The notes: generated by a model from the sequence alone, not told the origin. A stretch of 64,000 nucleotides of DNA from Amphibalanus amphitrite (GCF_019059575.1 NW_024881840.1:124001-188000), one strand, 5' to 3'; positions 32,988 to 45,430 are shown, numbered from the stretch's first letter. Program-made: numbers and translations.

Positions 32988-33162
32988 GAGACGAATGACG
33001 GGGTCCCGGGTCATGTTACGTGTAACATTTTCATCGATCTCAAGTACTGCTAAAGGTTATAGTTTATTTGTTTAACTACTATTTCTGGAAAACGACTGAC
33101 TTGGCGAAGCTACATCCTATTTTGTTTAGGCATCAGTAAGGTCTAATCGTTGTCTAGTGTGT

Positions 33163-36100
33163 CAGTCCCACGCACAAGGGGGAAAAGCTCAAAAAATTGA
33201 GCGCTCAAAAAATTGAGCGGGCCCATTATGAAGGAATAGGCGAAACGATGGTAATTTAAAATGCCTTTAGCGTCACACTACGGCAAATATCGTACCCAAA
33301 TAAGGTATCAATGGCAAGAGAGAGCAACAAGGTTTCTTCTCGAACACTCGCCGTGATAATTTATATCGGTGTTTTTGGAAAGAAAATGCCCTAAAGACGC
33401 TCAACTTTTTGAGCGCCACTTGTCGTTCGGGACCGCGATACTCAATAAATTGAGCGCCACGACAGACGACAGTCAGCTGGCGCTCAAAAAATTGAGTGCC
33501 GGCCAGCATCTACACTCAATTTTTTGAGCGTTCTCCGTGACAGGTGAAGCCGGTACTGGCTGCCATTTTTGATGTTATGTTCGTTGAAATACGTTAAACT
33601 GAGTTGAAACAGAAATGCAGGAAGTTGAATGCTACGTGGTACCTGAACTTCTCACAAACCCATGGCATCATGTCACATTTTCCGCTAGTAGTTTTATCGG
33701 TCGCCTTTCGGATTCGGCACACCTCAAATAATTATACAGGGCTTGAATAATCCGTATGAATACTGTATTGATATTCTATGACTGTACTGGGAGAAGGGAA
33801 TACGTGAATACAGAAAGATATCCACCCACGCTTGAATATTGGAGAATTATAGCAGGAAAAACTGTATTGCCACGGTTACAACTTACAAGGCCATCGGCCG
33901 CAAACAAACAAAAATACTATATAATGTGGGTTAGATTCACAAACATCATCAAGTGTGGAACACAGAGACGAGCAAAACAACATCACATTATCGCATGCCA
34001 GCCCGACCACATTGGAACCGGGTGACCTGCGACCGGAACCTGCGTCTTGCCAGCATACATCACAAAAGCAGGAGGCAGTGTCGTACTGCTTTGATCCAAA
34101 ATATGCCATATAACAAATGATATAAACGACCTAAGCTCGGACTAAGCTAATCATTATCAAATCCTTAACATGTAAAGGACGAATGGAAACATCGAGTCTC
34201 AGACCAGCAGTAGCAACCATCACAGTAGCAACATCACAAAGAACACGCGGCATTATCAGACAGCCGTTTTGTTATCGGGCTACAGGCGGCGACGGCGTGG
34301 TTGCAGACCAGCTGCGAGGTAGCGGCGTGCGGGCAAAAGGCGCGGGCACACCTCCATGTGGCCGTGCGGACAGTGCGCGGTCGGCGTCGCATAGTGGGCG
34401 GCATCGGGCTGTCCCGGGGCCGTCGAAGCCGCACAGGTTGTCGGCGCATGTGGGCGCGCGCGGTCACCACGGCCAGCTGCTCACCGCCAGCACAGACTGC
34501 GCAGCGTCGCCGCCCCGCCGGCCAGAACACGCAGACAACCCTTCTTGCAGTCGCACAACACGTCGCCAAACTCATTCACCTGCTCCACCATGTTGTTGAT
34601 GTCACCGAGTCGTTCAAGTTGTGGCTCGTGCCGTCGAGCATGACCTGCCCGATCGGACACGGGTCAGCGGCTTCTGCTCCAGCGAAGTCTTCATCTTGGT
34701 GACGTCTTGCTGATCTCCACAAAGGCTGAGCAGATGACCTTACCCACAGGGACGGCCGACGTCCTCGCCAGCGACCGCTTGGTTGTGCAGACCTGCCAGA
34801 AAAAGAAAAGCTGTTTGGTGATCTCAAACGATTTTTTCTTTATGCAGTGGAACAAAATGGAAAATATGTCATACAACAGGAACTAAAAAAAGATGCAGCC
34901 TAGGTCGTCTAAGAAATGGGTACAACATTGATAAAATTCTTCATTGAATGAATTCTGCAATTGCTTTTGATAAAATGTGTGGTGATTATAAGGAGACCAC
35001 TTTACTATAAAATTGCTCAGGATTCCTTATCTGGACCTGTCAAAAAATCCTGACTGCACACCAACAATTAGCATTAAATCCGAAACCTCTACCAGGTACC
35101 TAGGGATAATTAAATTCTGATTCAGGAAAATATTTCACATCATACAAATAAAAACCTTTACTATATAGAAATTGAAACTGAAAATGTGATGCCGATCCAG
35201 TGACCTAAAGGTCTCAAAGTATAATAATAAATTAATCTATTATAAATTTGGTGGTGACTGTCGACTGGCGTCTGGCGGCCTAGACCTTGAGGCTTGAAAG
35301 TGGCCTCCCTTTTCCGTTGACTCCGATCCTCCAGATGGAAATGATATAAAGGATCATTTTTATCATATTTCATATGAGCCAGTCAGCAAAGTGGCTATCC
35401 TGTTTCAGCATTCACACACACAATAGTTGACTGTCAGTCTCTCATGCTGTCAGTGTTGTGAAGTAACAAAGGAGTTGAGTTTTGTTGATTATAAATTGTA
35501 GGTAATGTTATGTAAAGGACTGGAAAATGAATGTGAAAACTATGGAAACATATTGGCAGAGTATTGTCACTTACTATCAGGACATATGGAAAGAGAATAC
35601 ATTCAAATTAATAAGAAATGCCAAATATCAAGGTACTCAATCACTGATAGGAGTGGACTATCATATGTTTTAATGTCAATTATATGAAAGTTAAGACTGA
35701 AACTACCTTTTACCTCATCATACCTAATGAAAAATTGTGTGAAGAAAACATTCACAGCCTCTTTGAAGCACTTAGACCACTACAAAACAAAAATTTTCAC
35801 GTAAATATGTAGCGTCTCCTTCCTTCAAAACATCATATCGGATGGCGCCACTTTCGTCGACAGTTACTTATCTGCACGCAAATCGAGGAAAACGTGAATT
35901 GATTGACGTTTACGTGTTTCCAAATTTAAAATCACAGCATATTCAAACTTTTCAGTGTACCTTTTAACATCTAAATATAACTAAAACGATAAAAACTTAC
36001 CTTCAACACGAGGACGACGACAACCACGCGACCGGAGACGTCGCGACGAAATAAACAAACGGCGCCGCCAAATGAAAAATATTCTCCGATATCAGTAATG

Positions 36101-36512
36101 TGAAATTGGGTCGCAATCATTTTGGGTAGTATGAAAAATGCTCTTTCCAACAGAACCCTAGTAAAAAACGTGAATGGACAAAAAATAACTTTTATTTCGA
36201 CATAAATATTGGCCTGTTTTTAAGTCATCCTGGTATGCCGTAAGATTTCGACCTATAAATTGGTGTTCCCCCAATCATTGAAGCTTGAGCAGTGAAAAAT
36301 ATGAAAGCCTAATCTGTTTTGCATCATTAGTGATTCTCCTAGGGTGTTGCCATTTCTCCCTAGGTGTTGCGAGTTGCTTTTGCAAAACGTGTTCCTGAAA
36401 CGGCTCAATTTTTTGAGCCCTCAGCATTACGCCTATGGGAGCCTCTGACGTCACACGCTCAATATTTTGAGCGCTCAATAATTTGAGCTTTTCCCCCTTG
36501 TGCGTGGGACTG
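33163..36512. mobile_element. 3.35-kb TIR element with nine 16-bp palindromes
   Basis: Terminal repeats CAGTCCCACGCACAAGGGGG and the complement at 36512 continue through AAAAGCTCAA, about 35-40 bp in all. The 4 bases outside each end are GTGT. Palindromes of the form GCTCAA-(4 A/T)-TTGAGC, or with one outer base changed, lie at 33187, 33203, 33399, 33440, 33482 and 33514 on the left and at 36403, 36457 and 36473 on the right. No intact transposase is seen in the middle. The superfamily is not assigned. Confidence 0.8.
34183..34860. other. GC-rich island inside the palindrome element
   Basis: The composition shifts sharply to GC-rich at about 34270-34700 within an otherwise AT-rich element. 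Frames are open on both strands (34183-34599 plus, 34234-34575 minus). A TTTTTCTGGCAG acceptor-like site on the minus strand precedes an open segment near 34790. This could be captured host exon sequence, but I do not recognise the protein. Confidence 0.35.
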
Positions 36513-38149
36513 GTGTAGAACGCACAGGCCTCATCAGCTGTCACTGTCATTGAGCGAGTGTAACGCGGCTGCAACTTTTATCCTGTGACAGTTGAATATG
36601 TAGATACCACAAATGATCCGGTAGTCAACACGCCGGTAAACCCCAGTTACTCGATAACTAACCTCAAGCAGAGCCCTGTTCAGTGTGCGTTCTTTTCGCC
36701 GCGCCGGGGGCGGCTGTACCGTGATAGGACGCCGCTCAGGGCCGTGCGGCTGCCGGGGCAGCACGGCACTGGATCCCCGCGACCCGGCGGAATGTCTGCC
36801 ACGCGCCACCCGAGCGGCGGGGTCGGGTGACGGCGGCGCGACCTATCGCACGCCGGTCGACGGCCCAGCCCGGTGTGAGGTCCCAGTGCGGCACTCTGGC
36901 ACTGGTAGTGGACCGCCCCAATTCCCGTATACGTGAAGGGTGGCTGCCGCCTCCCATTACTTCTTAAGTTCTTATCGTGGGTAGAGGAACGGAGGTCAAA
37001 TTTCACGTATGTTTATAATGCACTGTCAACATTCGACACTGATAAAATAAATGTCATTGTCTTGTGTGGTTTAACTGGTCAACGGCCAAAATGGATTCAT
37101 TATGCTAGTGTGTGTTTCTATGTACGGCTCTCGCGAGATTAAATGGTAGGTTTTGCATTTTTACATTTCCGGTTATATCTCAGAAACTAAACGATCTACG
37201 ATAAAGCCATTTTACACGATCATGGCCGGCTTGTTACCCAACAAGTCGATCGCATCTTCAACACTTAAAAGCTTAAGACGACGAAGATATGGCCTGAAGT
37301 ACACTAAATTTTCTAGGTGCAAACCCTACCGCTAAAACCGGGGAGACCTACTTCGCTGCCGCTGATTCCAAACCTGGAATCAGTTTTTCACCACCGCCAT
37401 CAGTTTTTCATTCAGGGCATTGCATTACTGTGCTTCCCCATGCATTGCTCTTACCTTATGTTACTGTTAACCTCGCACTGTGTGAAAGGCACACCGCAGA
37501 TGCGTTTTTCCAGCTGCTTCCACACGGAAATATCACAGCGATACATGATATGATCGGTCTCTTGTGGCAGATTGCTGCCAAATAAATAGCATCAAATATG
37601 ATATTACGGTAACATGTGATGCATCAAAGCTAGGTACGCAGGTTGTGCTTCGTATGGACATATATGATAATCTGTATGTGCTGCCTGGCGAAAATAACAG
37701 CTCCAATATCTGAATATAATAGCCTTAGGAAGCAATGAAAAGGGTTAGCTGAATATGTATAAAATGGCGTCGTCACACAACCTATCTCAAATATCTACTC
37801 CGATGCAACTTTTTGGTACGATATTCATGTTTAGCACCAACAATAAACAGCCCTTCATAGCTGGCGTCAGTTCCAGTTTATGGTTTCCAATTATACTTCT
37901 CTTCACGGTCGTTCGAATGAGCCAGACCGGGGTTTCAGGTCCATCACCATTGTTCTGTGAAACACGGAAAAGCATTTCTTGCCAGGTTACTAACTATGTT
38001 TACAATTTTTAAATGTTATGTTATTCCATAACCGTTTGAAATTTTTATAAGCGTTTTTTTATAAGCGTTTATCGTACATGTATTCTACCAATTTTAATGT
38101 TTTTTACCCCACTAATAGCTAAGCTGGAATATTTTTGTCTCGGACGGTA
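36513..38149. other. intron 1, unclassified
   Basis: It contains a short GC-rich patch (about 36690-36920) with overlapping frames on both strands, and otherwise AT-rich intron sequence. No gene is supported. Confidence 0.3.
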
Positions 38150-38700
38150 TGCGCGGGGCAAAGTGGCCACCCCCAGTTGGCCATAAGTTGTTTCCATCTG
38201 GATAAAAAACATTATTTATATTCAAATGTGTCGTCATGCATTCATCTTGGCCACTTTTCAGTTGCATGAGTTACCAAATAATGCAATTAAATGTTTTTGT
38301 TTTCATGAAAATCCTTTCTTTGTTTACCTACAGGTGGAAGATGATAAACATCCATCCTCGCTTAACCTTGTCACCATCAAATACCCTAGTCGTATCAATA
38401 CCCTCATCAAATACCCACCATAAAAAAACGAGGCAACTATTTTGTTTCTCATATCGGGACTTGAGAAGACGCCGGTGGCCGCTTTGCCCCAGGGTATGGG
38501 GCAAAGTGGCCAATATGCTTAGGTTTAAAGTTTTGTCAATATCTTCCATATGTGAACGCCTTTGGAAATAAAACGCAGTTGAAATAAAAGGCAACTTAAT
38601 AGGGATCACATTGGTATAGAAAGAATCTTTTCAAGTTTAAAAATCAAGCGTTGGCATCGTGAGAAGCGTTAGGGTGGCCGCTTTGCCCCACTCTCCCCTA
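38150..38700. mobile_element. MITE-like unit with GGGGCAAAGTGGCC ends and central palindrome
   Basis: GGGGCAAAGTGGCCACCC at about 38155 is inverted as GGGTGGCCGCTTTGCCCC at about 38673-38690. A third inverted pair, GGTGGCCGCTTTGCCCC / GGGGCAAAGTGGCC, sits back to back at about 38473-38512. A related tip, AGGGGAGAGTGGGACAAGGC, occurs at 60452. No TSD was found. Confidence 0.6.
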
Positions 38701-38825
38701 GACTAATGGCTTAGCATAGAAGCGCAGCTTAGTTTTACGCTGTGATAACAGAGAGCTGCCGCCTCGCTGGTAAAAAGGCGCCCGGCGCCGGTTGCTCGGC
38801 AAGCTCGGCTGATTGCTGATTGCCT

Positions 38826-38860
38826 GTGGTGGTGGTGGTGCGGCGGCGGCGGCGGCGGTG
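38826..38860. repeat. (GGT)n(GCG)n microsatellite
   Basis: A GGT run passing into a GCG run, 30 bases before the acceptor of exon 2. Confidence 0.9.
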
Positions 38861-38888
38861 ATGACTGACCTCTGCGCTCTGTTCCCAG

Positions 38889-38994
38889 GCACCAACGACT
38901 GCTTTGTGGTGATCAGCCTGGGCAAGGAGAAGTACCAGACGTCCGTCAAGGAGAAGTCGCCTCCCAACGTCGAGTGGTGCGAGGAATGCGAACT
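38889..38994 (+). CDS. Rab11-FIP: Rab11-FIP coding exon 2 (C2 domain)
   Basis: Acceptor TGTTCCCAG|GC and donor CT|GTAAGT bound 106 bp. The two leading bases complete the Gly codon split at exon 1, and the exon leaves two bases (CT) for exon 3. It encodes C2 strands with DCFVVISLGKEKYQTSV and NVEWCEECEL, which align with class I Rab11-FIP C2 domains (GKEKY.TSV is highly characteristic). The usual calcium-binding aspartates of C2 domains are largely absent, as expected for this family. Intron 1 before it is 11.45 kb and intron 2 after it is 15.07 kb. Confidence 0.92.
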
Positions 38995-39111
38995 GTAAGT
39001 CGCCCGCCCTCTGGAGCGGTCTCGCCATGTAATCCAGCTGTGGGCTTAATGATCATGGCGGGGTGATTTTTCAAAACAGTTATCGAATACCGGCACGCAT
39101 GCTTCTTTCTT

Positions 39112-40779
39112 TTAACCCGCGCCGGGCCGGTGCTCTGAGATTCCGCGCCGGGCCGGGGGGGGGGGGGGGGTGTCTCAGCAGGGTTGTGCTCGACTAAAAA
39201 AAAAATTGCCGACTCGACTCATCATTCAACTTCAGAAAGCCCTGACTCAACTCTGACTCAAACACGGCGCTGATTTTTTCCCTTGACTCGACTCATGACT
39301 CAAGCGACTCAATGAAAATATGAGTCGACTCAAACTTGACTCAAAATTGACTCAGATAGAAAAGTTGGTGAGCGGGGGGGGAGGGTGAAAAAACCCGGCA
39401 ACAGGGCCAGGGCTTAAGTTGTTAAGCGGGGGGGGGGGGAATGAAAAGCTTGTTTCTAGAAAATTGAGTCAGCTGACTCATGTTCCTAAATGTTTGACTC
39501 AACTTAATTTCAAAAGTTATTTTACTGACTCAACTCAACGCCTTAATATTTTTGTCCGACTCAACTCTGACTCAACTCAACAGCTCAACATTTTATCCGA
39601 CTCGACTCAAATCTGACTCATTTGAGTCAGAGTTGAGTCAAATTTCTGACTCGACTCATGAGTCAAGCACAACCCTGGGTGTCTGAACACCCCCCCCCCT
39701 TCTAACTCGGCTCCTGGGCCACGTAGCGACACGCGGCAAGCGGTAATCGAAAGAACGTCCAAAATAAGGACGAAAACACTTCGGTCATTTTTTGGGTCAG
39801 GTCAACGGTCAGGTCACCAGAGGTCACCAAAGGTAAAATGTTGACTATTTCAACATTTTGGAAACTGCCAACGGCTATCTCGGGAACCGATAGAGCTACA
39901 ACGCCGCGGAAAAGCGCATTCGATAGCCCTTTTACAGACCTTTCTGAGTAATGTTCTCAGATTTGACCTCAGGTCAACGGCTTAGCCTCCAGAGGGCAAA
40001 AACTCCAAAAATGGCCGTTCTTACGAAAAGCGTTTTTTCGGTAATAACTTTTGACTCAAAAGAGCCATGACATTACTTTTGCCAGCATCGTGTTCCTGTC
40101 GTCGAGACGCGTCGAATGAACTATAATTTGACTTTGAAAGGTCAACTTGAAAATTTGACCTCAGGTCAAGGTCATGACCTGACCGGAAAAGGTCATGTTG
40201 CATATCAGTCGATCCGCAACGTCGAGCCGAACACATCTAAGGCGTTTTCAGCGCTCTAGCACGCCTCTATCAGAAGTTATTAGCGAAAAACTGTTAGATT
40301 CTGTTCGTGACCTGAGATGACCTCGGGGACATAACGAGCGGTCACAGTTGCCATTTTCCGGTTCAGTGTGTCAATTTTACCTACATCTCGATGTTTGAGA
40401 GTGTCTAGAATAGCGTTCGTGCAAAACAGACGCTTTTCAATTTTCTCCCATTGACTTATAATGGAGAGGCCGCAAAATTGACCTGACCTTAGGTCACCGA
40501 TATCAAAATTCCGAGATGAACATTTTATAGATAATGTTGTTCTAATCAATCGCTGAAAGTTTCAAGGCAGTCGATCAATCGGTGTAGCTATGACTAGCAT
40601 TCTTTTTTTCTGAGGTGAAGTCACTGGGCGTGACCTTGTGACCTGACCTAAGGCGACCTGGGTCTGAAATTTTCACAACATGTGCGGAAAAGATGCACGG
40701 GAGCGCGGCCGTTTTTGAGATATCTACAAAAAACCGCAGGGGGTGTTCAAACACCACCCCCCGGCCCGGCGCGGGTTAA
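39112..40779 (+). mobile_element. TTAA-tipped non-autonomous element, 1.67 kb with insert
   Basis: TTAA lies at 39112-39115 and 40776-40779. The ends TTAACCCGCGCCGGGCCGG and (inverse) TTAACCCGCGCCGGGCCGG are identical over 19 bases. A long G-run then TGTCTGAACACCCC, and at the right GGGTGTTCAAACACC, form the subterminal G/C structures. The interior closely matches 10607-11624. A MITE at 39177-39677 splits the left hairpin. No transposase is present. Confidence 0.9.
39177..39677. mobile_element. hAT-like MITE built of GACTCAACTC repeats
   Basis: The ends CAGGGTTGTGCTCGACT (from 39179) and (inverse) CAGGGTTGTGCTTGACT (to 39677) are nearly perfect TIRs. The flanks GGTGTCTC (39169) and GGTGTCTG (39678) agree at seven of eight positions, with two extra bases on the left. 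The interior is almost entirely degenerate TGAGTCA/GACTCAAC words. Confidence 0.75.
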
Positions 40780-41265
40780 CAGTGATATTCGAAATACCTA
40801 GGTATGTACCTATACCTTCTTCGTTGTATTAGGCTTTTTCAGCTTTGTGACGGAACAGTAATCTAGAACGTTTGGACCTGGCAACGGCTTGCCTGCATTG
40901 AAATACGAAGCCTTTCACCAGCATAATGTCGCTAAGTGCTCTTGCTAGGAACTGTTATGCCTGTTGGCCGTGCTGTATGTTTTTACTTCGCGAAAGCGGT
41001 GAATGCCTTTGCACCAATACTTCAGAAGCCTTTTATGGGTAATCACATCGAGGAAAGTTGACTCTTGATGCAAGCAGAAGGTCGCTGCCTTTTCTCGTTT
41101 TTGTTCCGGCTCGTGTTCTGACTGAACTTTGAAAAGGTCGACCCTTGGTCAGCGACAAGGGGTACATCTAACGATGAGAACGGGATAGTGATCAGCAGCC
41201 CGGTCGCGGCCGGCAGGTATAGGTGCAAAATAACCACTGCAGTCGGCGCGTCCTAAAGGCCCCAT
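40780..41265. other. intron 2, unclassified
   Basis: Nothing is recognised. Confidence 0.3.
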
Positions 41266-41299
41266 AAACAAACAAACAAACAAACAAACAAACAAACAA
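41266..41299. repeat. (AAAC)n microsatellite
   Basis: Eight uninterrupted AAAC units. Confidence 0.95.
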
Positions 41300-41384
41300 C
41301 CAAGAGGTCAGCAGGAGCCTCTTGACCAGCGAACGAAGGGCGGTTGGCGCCTGACCATTGACAGAGGAGCCCTTTTCCCGTCGT

Positions 41385-41625
41385 CTCAGGCGGGGTGTCG
41401 ACTGGGGAGTCATTGTAGGCTCAGGCGTGGTGTCGGCAGGGGAGTCATTGTAGGCTCAGGCGTGGTGTCGGCAGGGGAGTCATTGTAGGCTCAGGCGTGG
41501 TGTCGGCAGGGGAGTCATTGTAGGCTCAGGCGTGGTGTCGGCTGGGGAGTCATTGTAGGCTCAGGCGGGTTGTCGGCAGGGGAGTCATTGTAGGCTCAGG
41601 CGTGGTGTCGGCAGGGGAGCCGGCT
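41385..41625. repeat. 35-bp minisatellite, about 6-7 units
   Basis: Units of GGCTCAGGCGTGGTGTCGGC plus AGGGGAGTCATTGTA follow in direct head-to-tail order with few changes (CAGG to CTGG, GTGG to GGGT). Their high similarity points to recent expansion. Confidence 0.95.
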
Positions 41626-42689
41626 GACCACCAGAGCGGCTGTCGGCGGGCGGCTTCTCTGCGGAGAGATTGGCCAGCTCTGGGAATTGGCGCGACATGG
41701 TGGTCCTGCTCCGACCCCGCTTACCAAATACCAGCACGAGTTAGTCCGAAGCAGTCAGTGCCATTATGTCAGCGGGCCGATTTGTGTCGGATTGCGGCTG
41801 GTTTTTGGCTCCCTGTGCGCTTGTTAGACTTAGCTTCCCTGCCAATCTGGGCTGTCATCTCGTGCACGAAAGTGAGGGAGGAAGTGCCACTTGTGTTGCA
41901 TGTGGGCTGGGATGAACTGGCATGTTGGTTGCGATGCTTCACATTTTACCGTTAGCGACCGAGTTCGTGTGGGCATAGCTTGGCTAGTATGGATTGTGGG
42001 TTCAACATGAATTAATGTCAGGTGGTTATTAAATGCGCCACGTTGGAACTCTTTTTTACGGAGCCGGCTCGTTTTATGTCGCCCCTCTAACGTCAGCACC
42101 CCTCAGTTCAAATTTTGCTGTCTGGTAGATATTTTTGTTTTGTATGGTTCAAGAGGCTAACCTTATCATAAGATCGTGACAAGACCTGCTTGGCATTCAT
42201 TTTGAGGTGTAAGTAATTGTATTATTTTACTCAAGATGTAAGTAATTTGGGTGGTTTGACAAGAAGCGGCAGTTAAGACACATGTATTGATTATATAAAT
42301 TATTTTACGAAAATGGCACATCAACACTATACCTAAACAGCTGTTTTATTGAATGAATACAAGTCAAATATTTCTTATTGTGCCGAACACCTCTTCTGTT
42401 GGACCGGTCCTCATTGAATCAAGTGAATCGATTCCGCATATAAAGATCACCAATGTTTTGATGAAGTTTAGCTCATCTGGCGTTTGCCTGTCCAGAACGT
42501 CTGTAAAGATCCCGATAACATCTTGGAATTATGTCTACGTGACTCATTATGGCCGAAGCCGGTCGCCATTTCAGGCAGCTCTGAAATGCTGCCTTGGAAA
42601 TTCCTCACTACCGGTGCAATAGATGACCAACGGTTTTGTGGTCGGATTAGATGATTCACGCCAATCATTTGCGAGTTTCTTTTCCAATC
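41626..42689. other. intron 2, unclassified
   Basis: Frames at 41602-41955 and 42353-42622 show no recognisable domain. Confidence 0.3.
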
Positions 42690-43460
42690 AAAAAATTTTC
42701 CAAAAAAAATGTCTTACCATCATTCATTCTTGCTCAGCTCATCGAGTCACTAGTATTTTCTCATCTACGCTACTGCGCACAAGTGTACGGAAACGCCTCA
42801 AACTGTCATCTGAAAAAAATCCAGAAAGTGATACACTTCGCGGCACGTGTCATGTCTGGTAGGCGTAAATTTGACCACATTTCAGATGTCACGCGATCGC
42901 TAGGATGGCTGTCAGCACGTGATTTTATTGACCTCAACGACATCTGTCTCCTTCATCGTATCTTGTCGCAGAAGCAACCCCTATCGGTGGCCTCTCAATT
43001 CAAGAGAAACCATCAGGTTGCGAGCAGATGCACGCGTCAATCAAATTTTCTAGCAGTGCCCCGAGCCCATACCCATCATGGCCAGAGAACGTTTCATTGT
43101 AGAGTCGCGAAACTGTATAATACCGCTGTCATAGCTAAAAATCGCCAGGATCTGACGGCGCGACGTCTGAAAGCAGTGCTCAAACGTGAGTTCATGTCCC
43201 GGCGCTAGTGCGGGATACAGCCAACTCGTTATCGTGTTAGATCACCAGCTTGTATGTACTAACTGTTTTTACCTGCGATTTTACCCAAGTGTTTTTAATT
43301 CTGTGTGTTCAATGATGTTTTAATGTGCTGTTCTTTTAATGGTGCGAACTGGAGCTTTTGCTCCGATTCTCCATTGTATGACGAAAATCATAGAATAGCC
43401 CTTCTCAGAGGATATGATTGGATATTCGTGACAATAAACAACAATAAACAATCTGTCGTA
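42690..43460 (+). mobile_element. 5'-truncated CR1/Jockey-like LINE with 3' tail
   Basis: The frame 42651-43208 is open and, from about 42690, encodes the thumb and C-terminal end of a LINE ORF2. Motifs include LVFSHLRYCAQVYGN, LKKIQKVIHFAARV and LGWLSARDF. A 3' UTR of about 240 bp follows and ends in ACAATAAACAACAATAAAC, a short tandem tail at about 43429-43450. The catalytic RT and endonuclease parts are missing. It lies in sense orientation in intron 2. Confidence 0.82.
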
Positions 43461-45247
43461 AAAGGTTTCACTGGTTTGATTGCCGCCATGTGTGTGGATG
43501 TCGATCGTGTGAATAGACGAGCACAATCAAGGTCTCTCCCCTGTTCTGTACTGGGCTCTCGCCCCAGTCTTCATTTCACTGGTGCCGCCCGCTCCGGGCC
43601 GGCGTGGCAATGGCAATCATTTGGCGGAGGTGCAGTCACATTGGCATGAACAACCGGCCCTCATTTGGTCGCCGGCCATGTCCACGCTTTATTGGCTGAT
43701 AACAGGTGCCACGGATCATAACAGCAGCATGCAGCGACGCCTCATTGAAGTGGATTTCTATGCACCCTTGTAACATTTGGCATTGCAGTTGCGCTCAGCC
43801 AAATCGTCCCGTTTTTATAGCACGCTGATACACATGTGTTGATAAGATTTCCTCTGAAAACGCGGATGGTTGGGTGGCTCTTCCTTGTTACCGCTAAGTC
43901 ATTTGTTGGTTGTGTTTGTATGATGTGTACTTTGTCTTCACCTATCGTGGCGAATTTGAACCACCTAAGCAGCTCGCAGCTGTGGCCCGATTATTCGGTC
44001 AGTCGAACTCCCACCACGGCCTGCGCGGTACGCCGACCAAAGACGCGGCGTCCCCGGCAGCTGCCGGATGCCCGCTGACCTCTGTCGGCCTTGGACGTGT
44101 CTGCTGGCCTACCTCTCTGGGGTGCTCCTGGCGCGGGCTGACCGGTAGCGGTGGCCGGCGGCGGCGCTCACACCTGTGCCGGCGACGGTCCGTCTCCGCT
44201 GCTGAGCGCTGCTGCCCGGATCACCGGCCGCCGCCGCCGCCGCCGGCGCAATTACATTACAAATGCAAAGACGATGCTAAATAGATTGCCGTGTCATCTG
44301 GTCACTGGCTCTGGAGTCGGCCTTTTTGCGCTTACCCAACGTTCCTTTGCTGTTATGGGACACAATGATGTAGGCAGGTGGGGATATGGCGAGTGTAATT
44401 TTCCTAGTGTGGGCGAAAATCCATGTTTAGCTGGTGGCAAGGTTCCTGTTGTTGCGGTCGGTGCGCCTGCATTTCGGCAGGATTTGCCGGCTGCTAGATG
44501 CCACCCGGGCCACGGCACATGGCACAGAGCGGGCGCGCCGGCCTCGGGCACTGCCGGGTCCATCGGAGGGCTTTGTTGTTCGGTTTGGCTCGTGTTCTGC
44601 TCTTGTCGCTGCCGGCCATCAAGCACGTCGCACTGGAGGGTGAAATGGAGCTCCGATTTGCGGTGGTGGCGTCAGTGGTCCACTCATTAACACGTGCTCT
44701 CTGAATCGCGGCTGCAGCTTTCGCGATGTTTTTTTTTTTTAGAGGTTCTTCGCAATGAAGAGATCAGGTGCATGGGTGCGACCTAAACACAGCTTATTGT
44801 GCAGCATCACGAGGACCCCGACCACATCGGCCGTGCCCGGTTCACCAGCTTGAATGACAGCTCAGGCCAGCTAAACTGACACCCCAATGCGCTGAACTGC
44901 TGTAGCTAAAGCTAAACTGACGTGTTGTAATAAATGATTGTTTGATCTTCCCGAGCCTCGTAAGACTATTCTCATTCAGGTAACTAGAATAATGGGATCG
45001 CGCTTCTCAATTTGTGTCGGTGACGTATATATCCGGCGATCCTCGAACTATCTGTTGCCAGGTTAGGAGGGTGACATGCTTTGTCAACGATAACACACTG
45101 AGATTTAAGATGGGCATGCGCATTGCACAAGATCAAGTTGTGATGCCACCCCGCTTAGATTATGTTTCATCTTGTGTCCAATGACGCCAGCCGTGTCTGC
45201 ATTGGACGCATCAACACTGTTCAAATAATTCATACTGCACAATGGAT
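43461..45247. other. intron 2, GC-rich patch and (GCC)n
   Basis: A GC-rich patch at about 43970-44260 includes a GCC run at 44226-44249. Overlapping frames on both strands (44151-44690 plus, 44294-44626 minus) lack motifs. No gene is supported. Confidence 0.3.
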
Positions 45248-45430
45248 TACCGTAAAGTGGGGCTATTTGAGACAGTGGGGCTATTTGAGACAATATTTAA
45301 AACCGCTATAAAGTGAAGCTCGTTTGATTTTTATGTGATATTTTTGCTCAGGAAGGTGTGGAATCGAGCAGTAAATCGCCTGAGCAAAAATTAAGCAGAA
45401 ATTTCAAACGGTTTTTATTTTATAACAATT

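Noticed and set aside
33187..33529. CRISPR or bacterial REP-type repeats
   Set aside because: Irregular spacing, location inside a TIR element in a eukaryotic intron, and matching copies at the other end point to transposon subterminal sites.
34183..34599. 138-codon plus-strand ORF as a host gene
   Set aside because: Overlaps an equally open minus-strand frame inside a transposon; no recognised domain.
44151..44690. 179-codon ORF in intron 2
   Set aside because: GC-rich with a GCC run and an overlapping opposite frame; no motif and no in-phase junction with Rab11-FIP.
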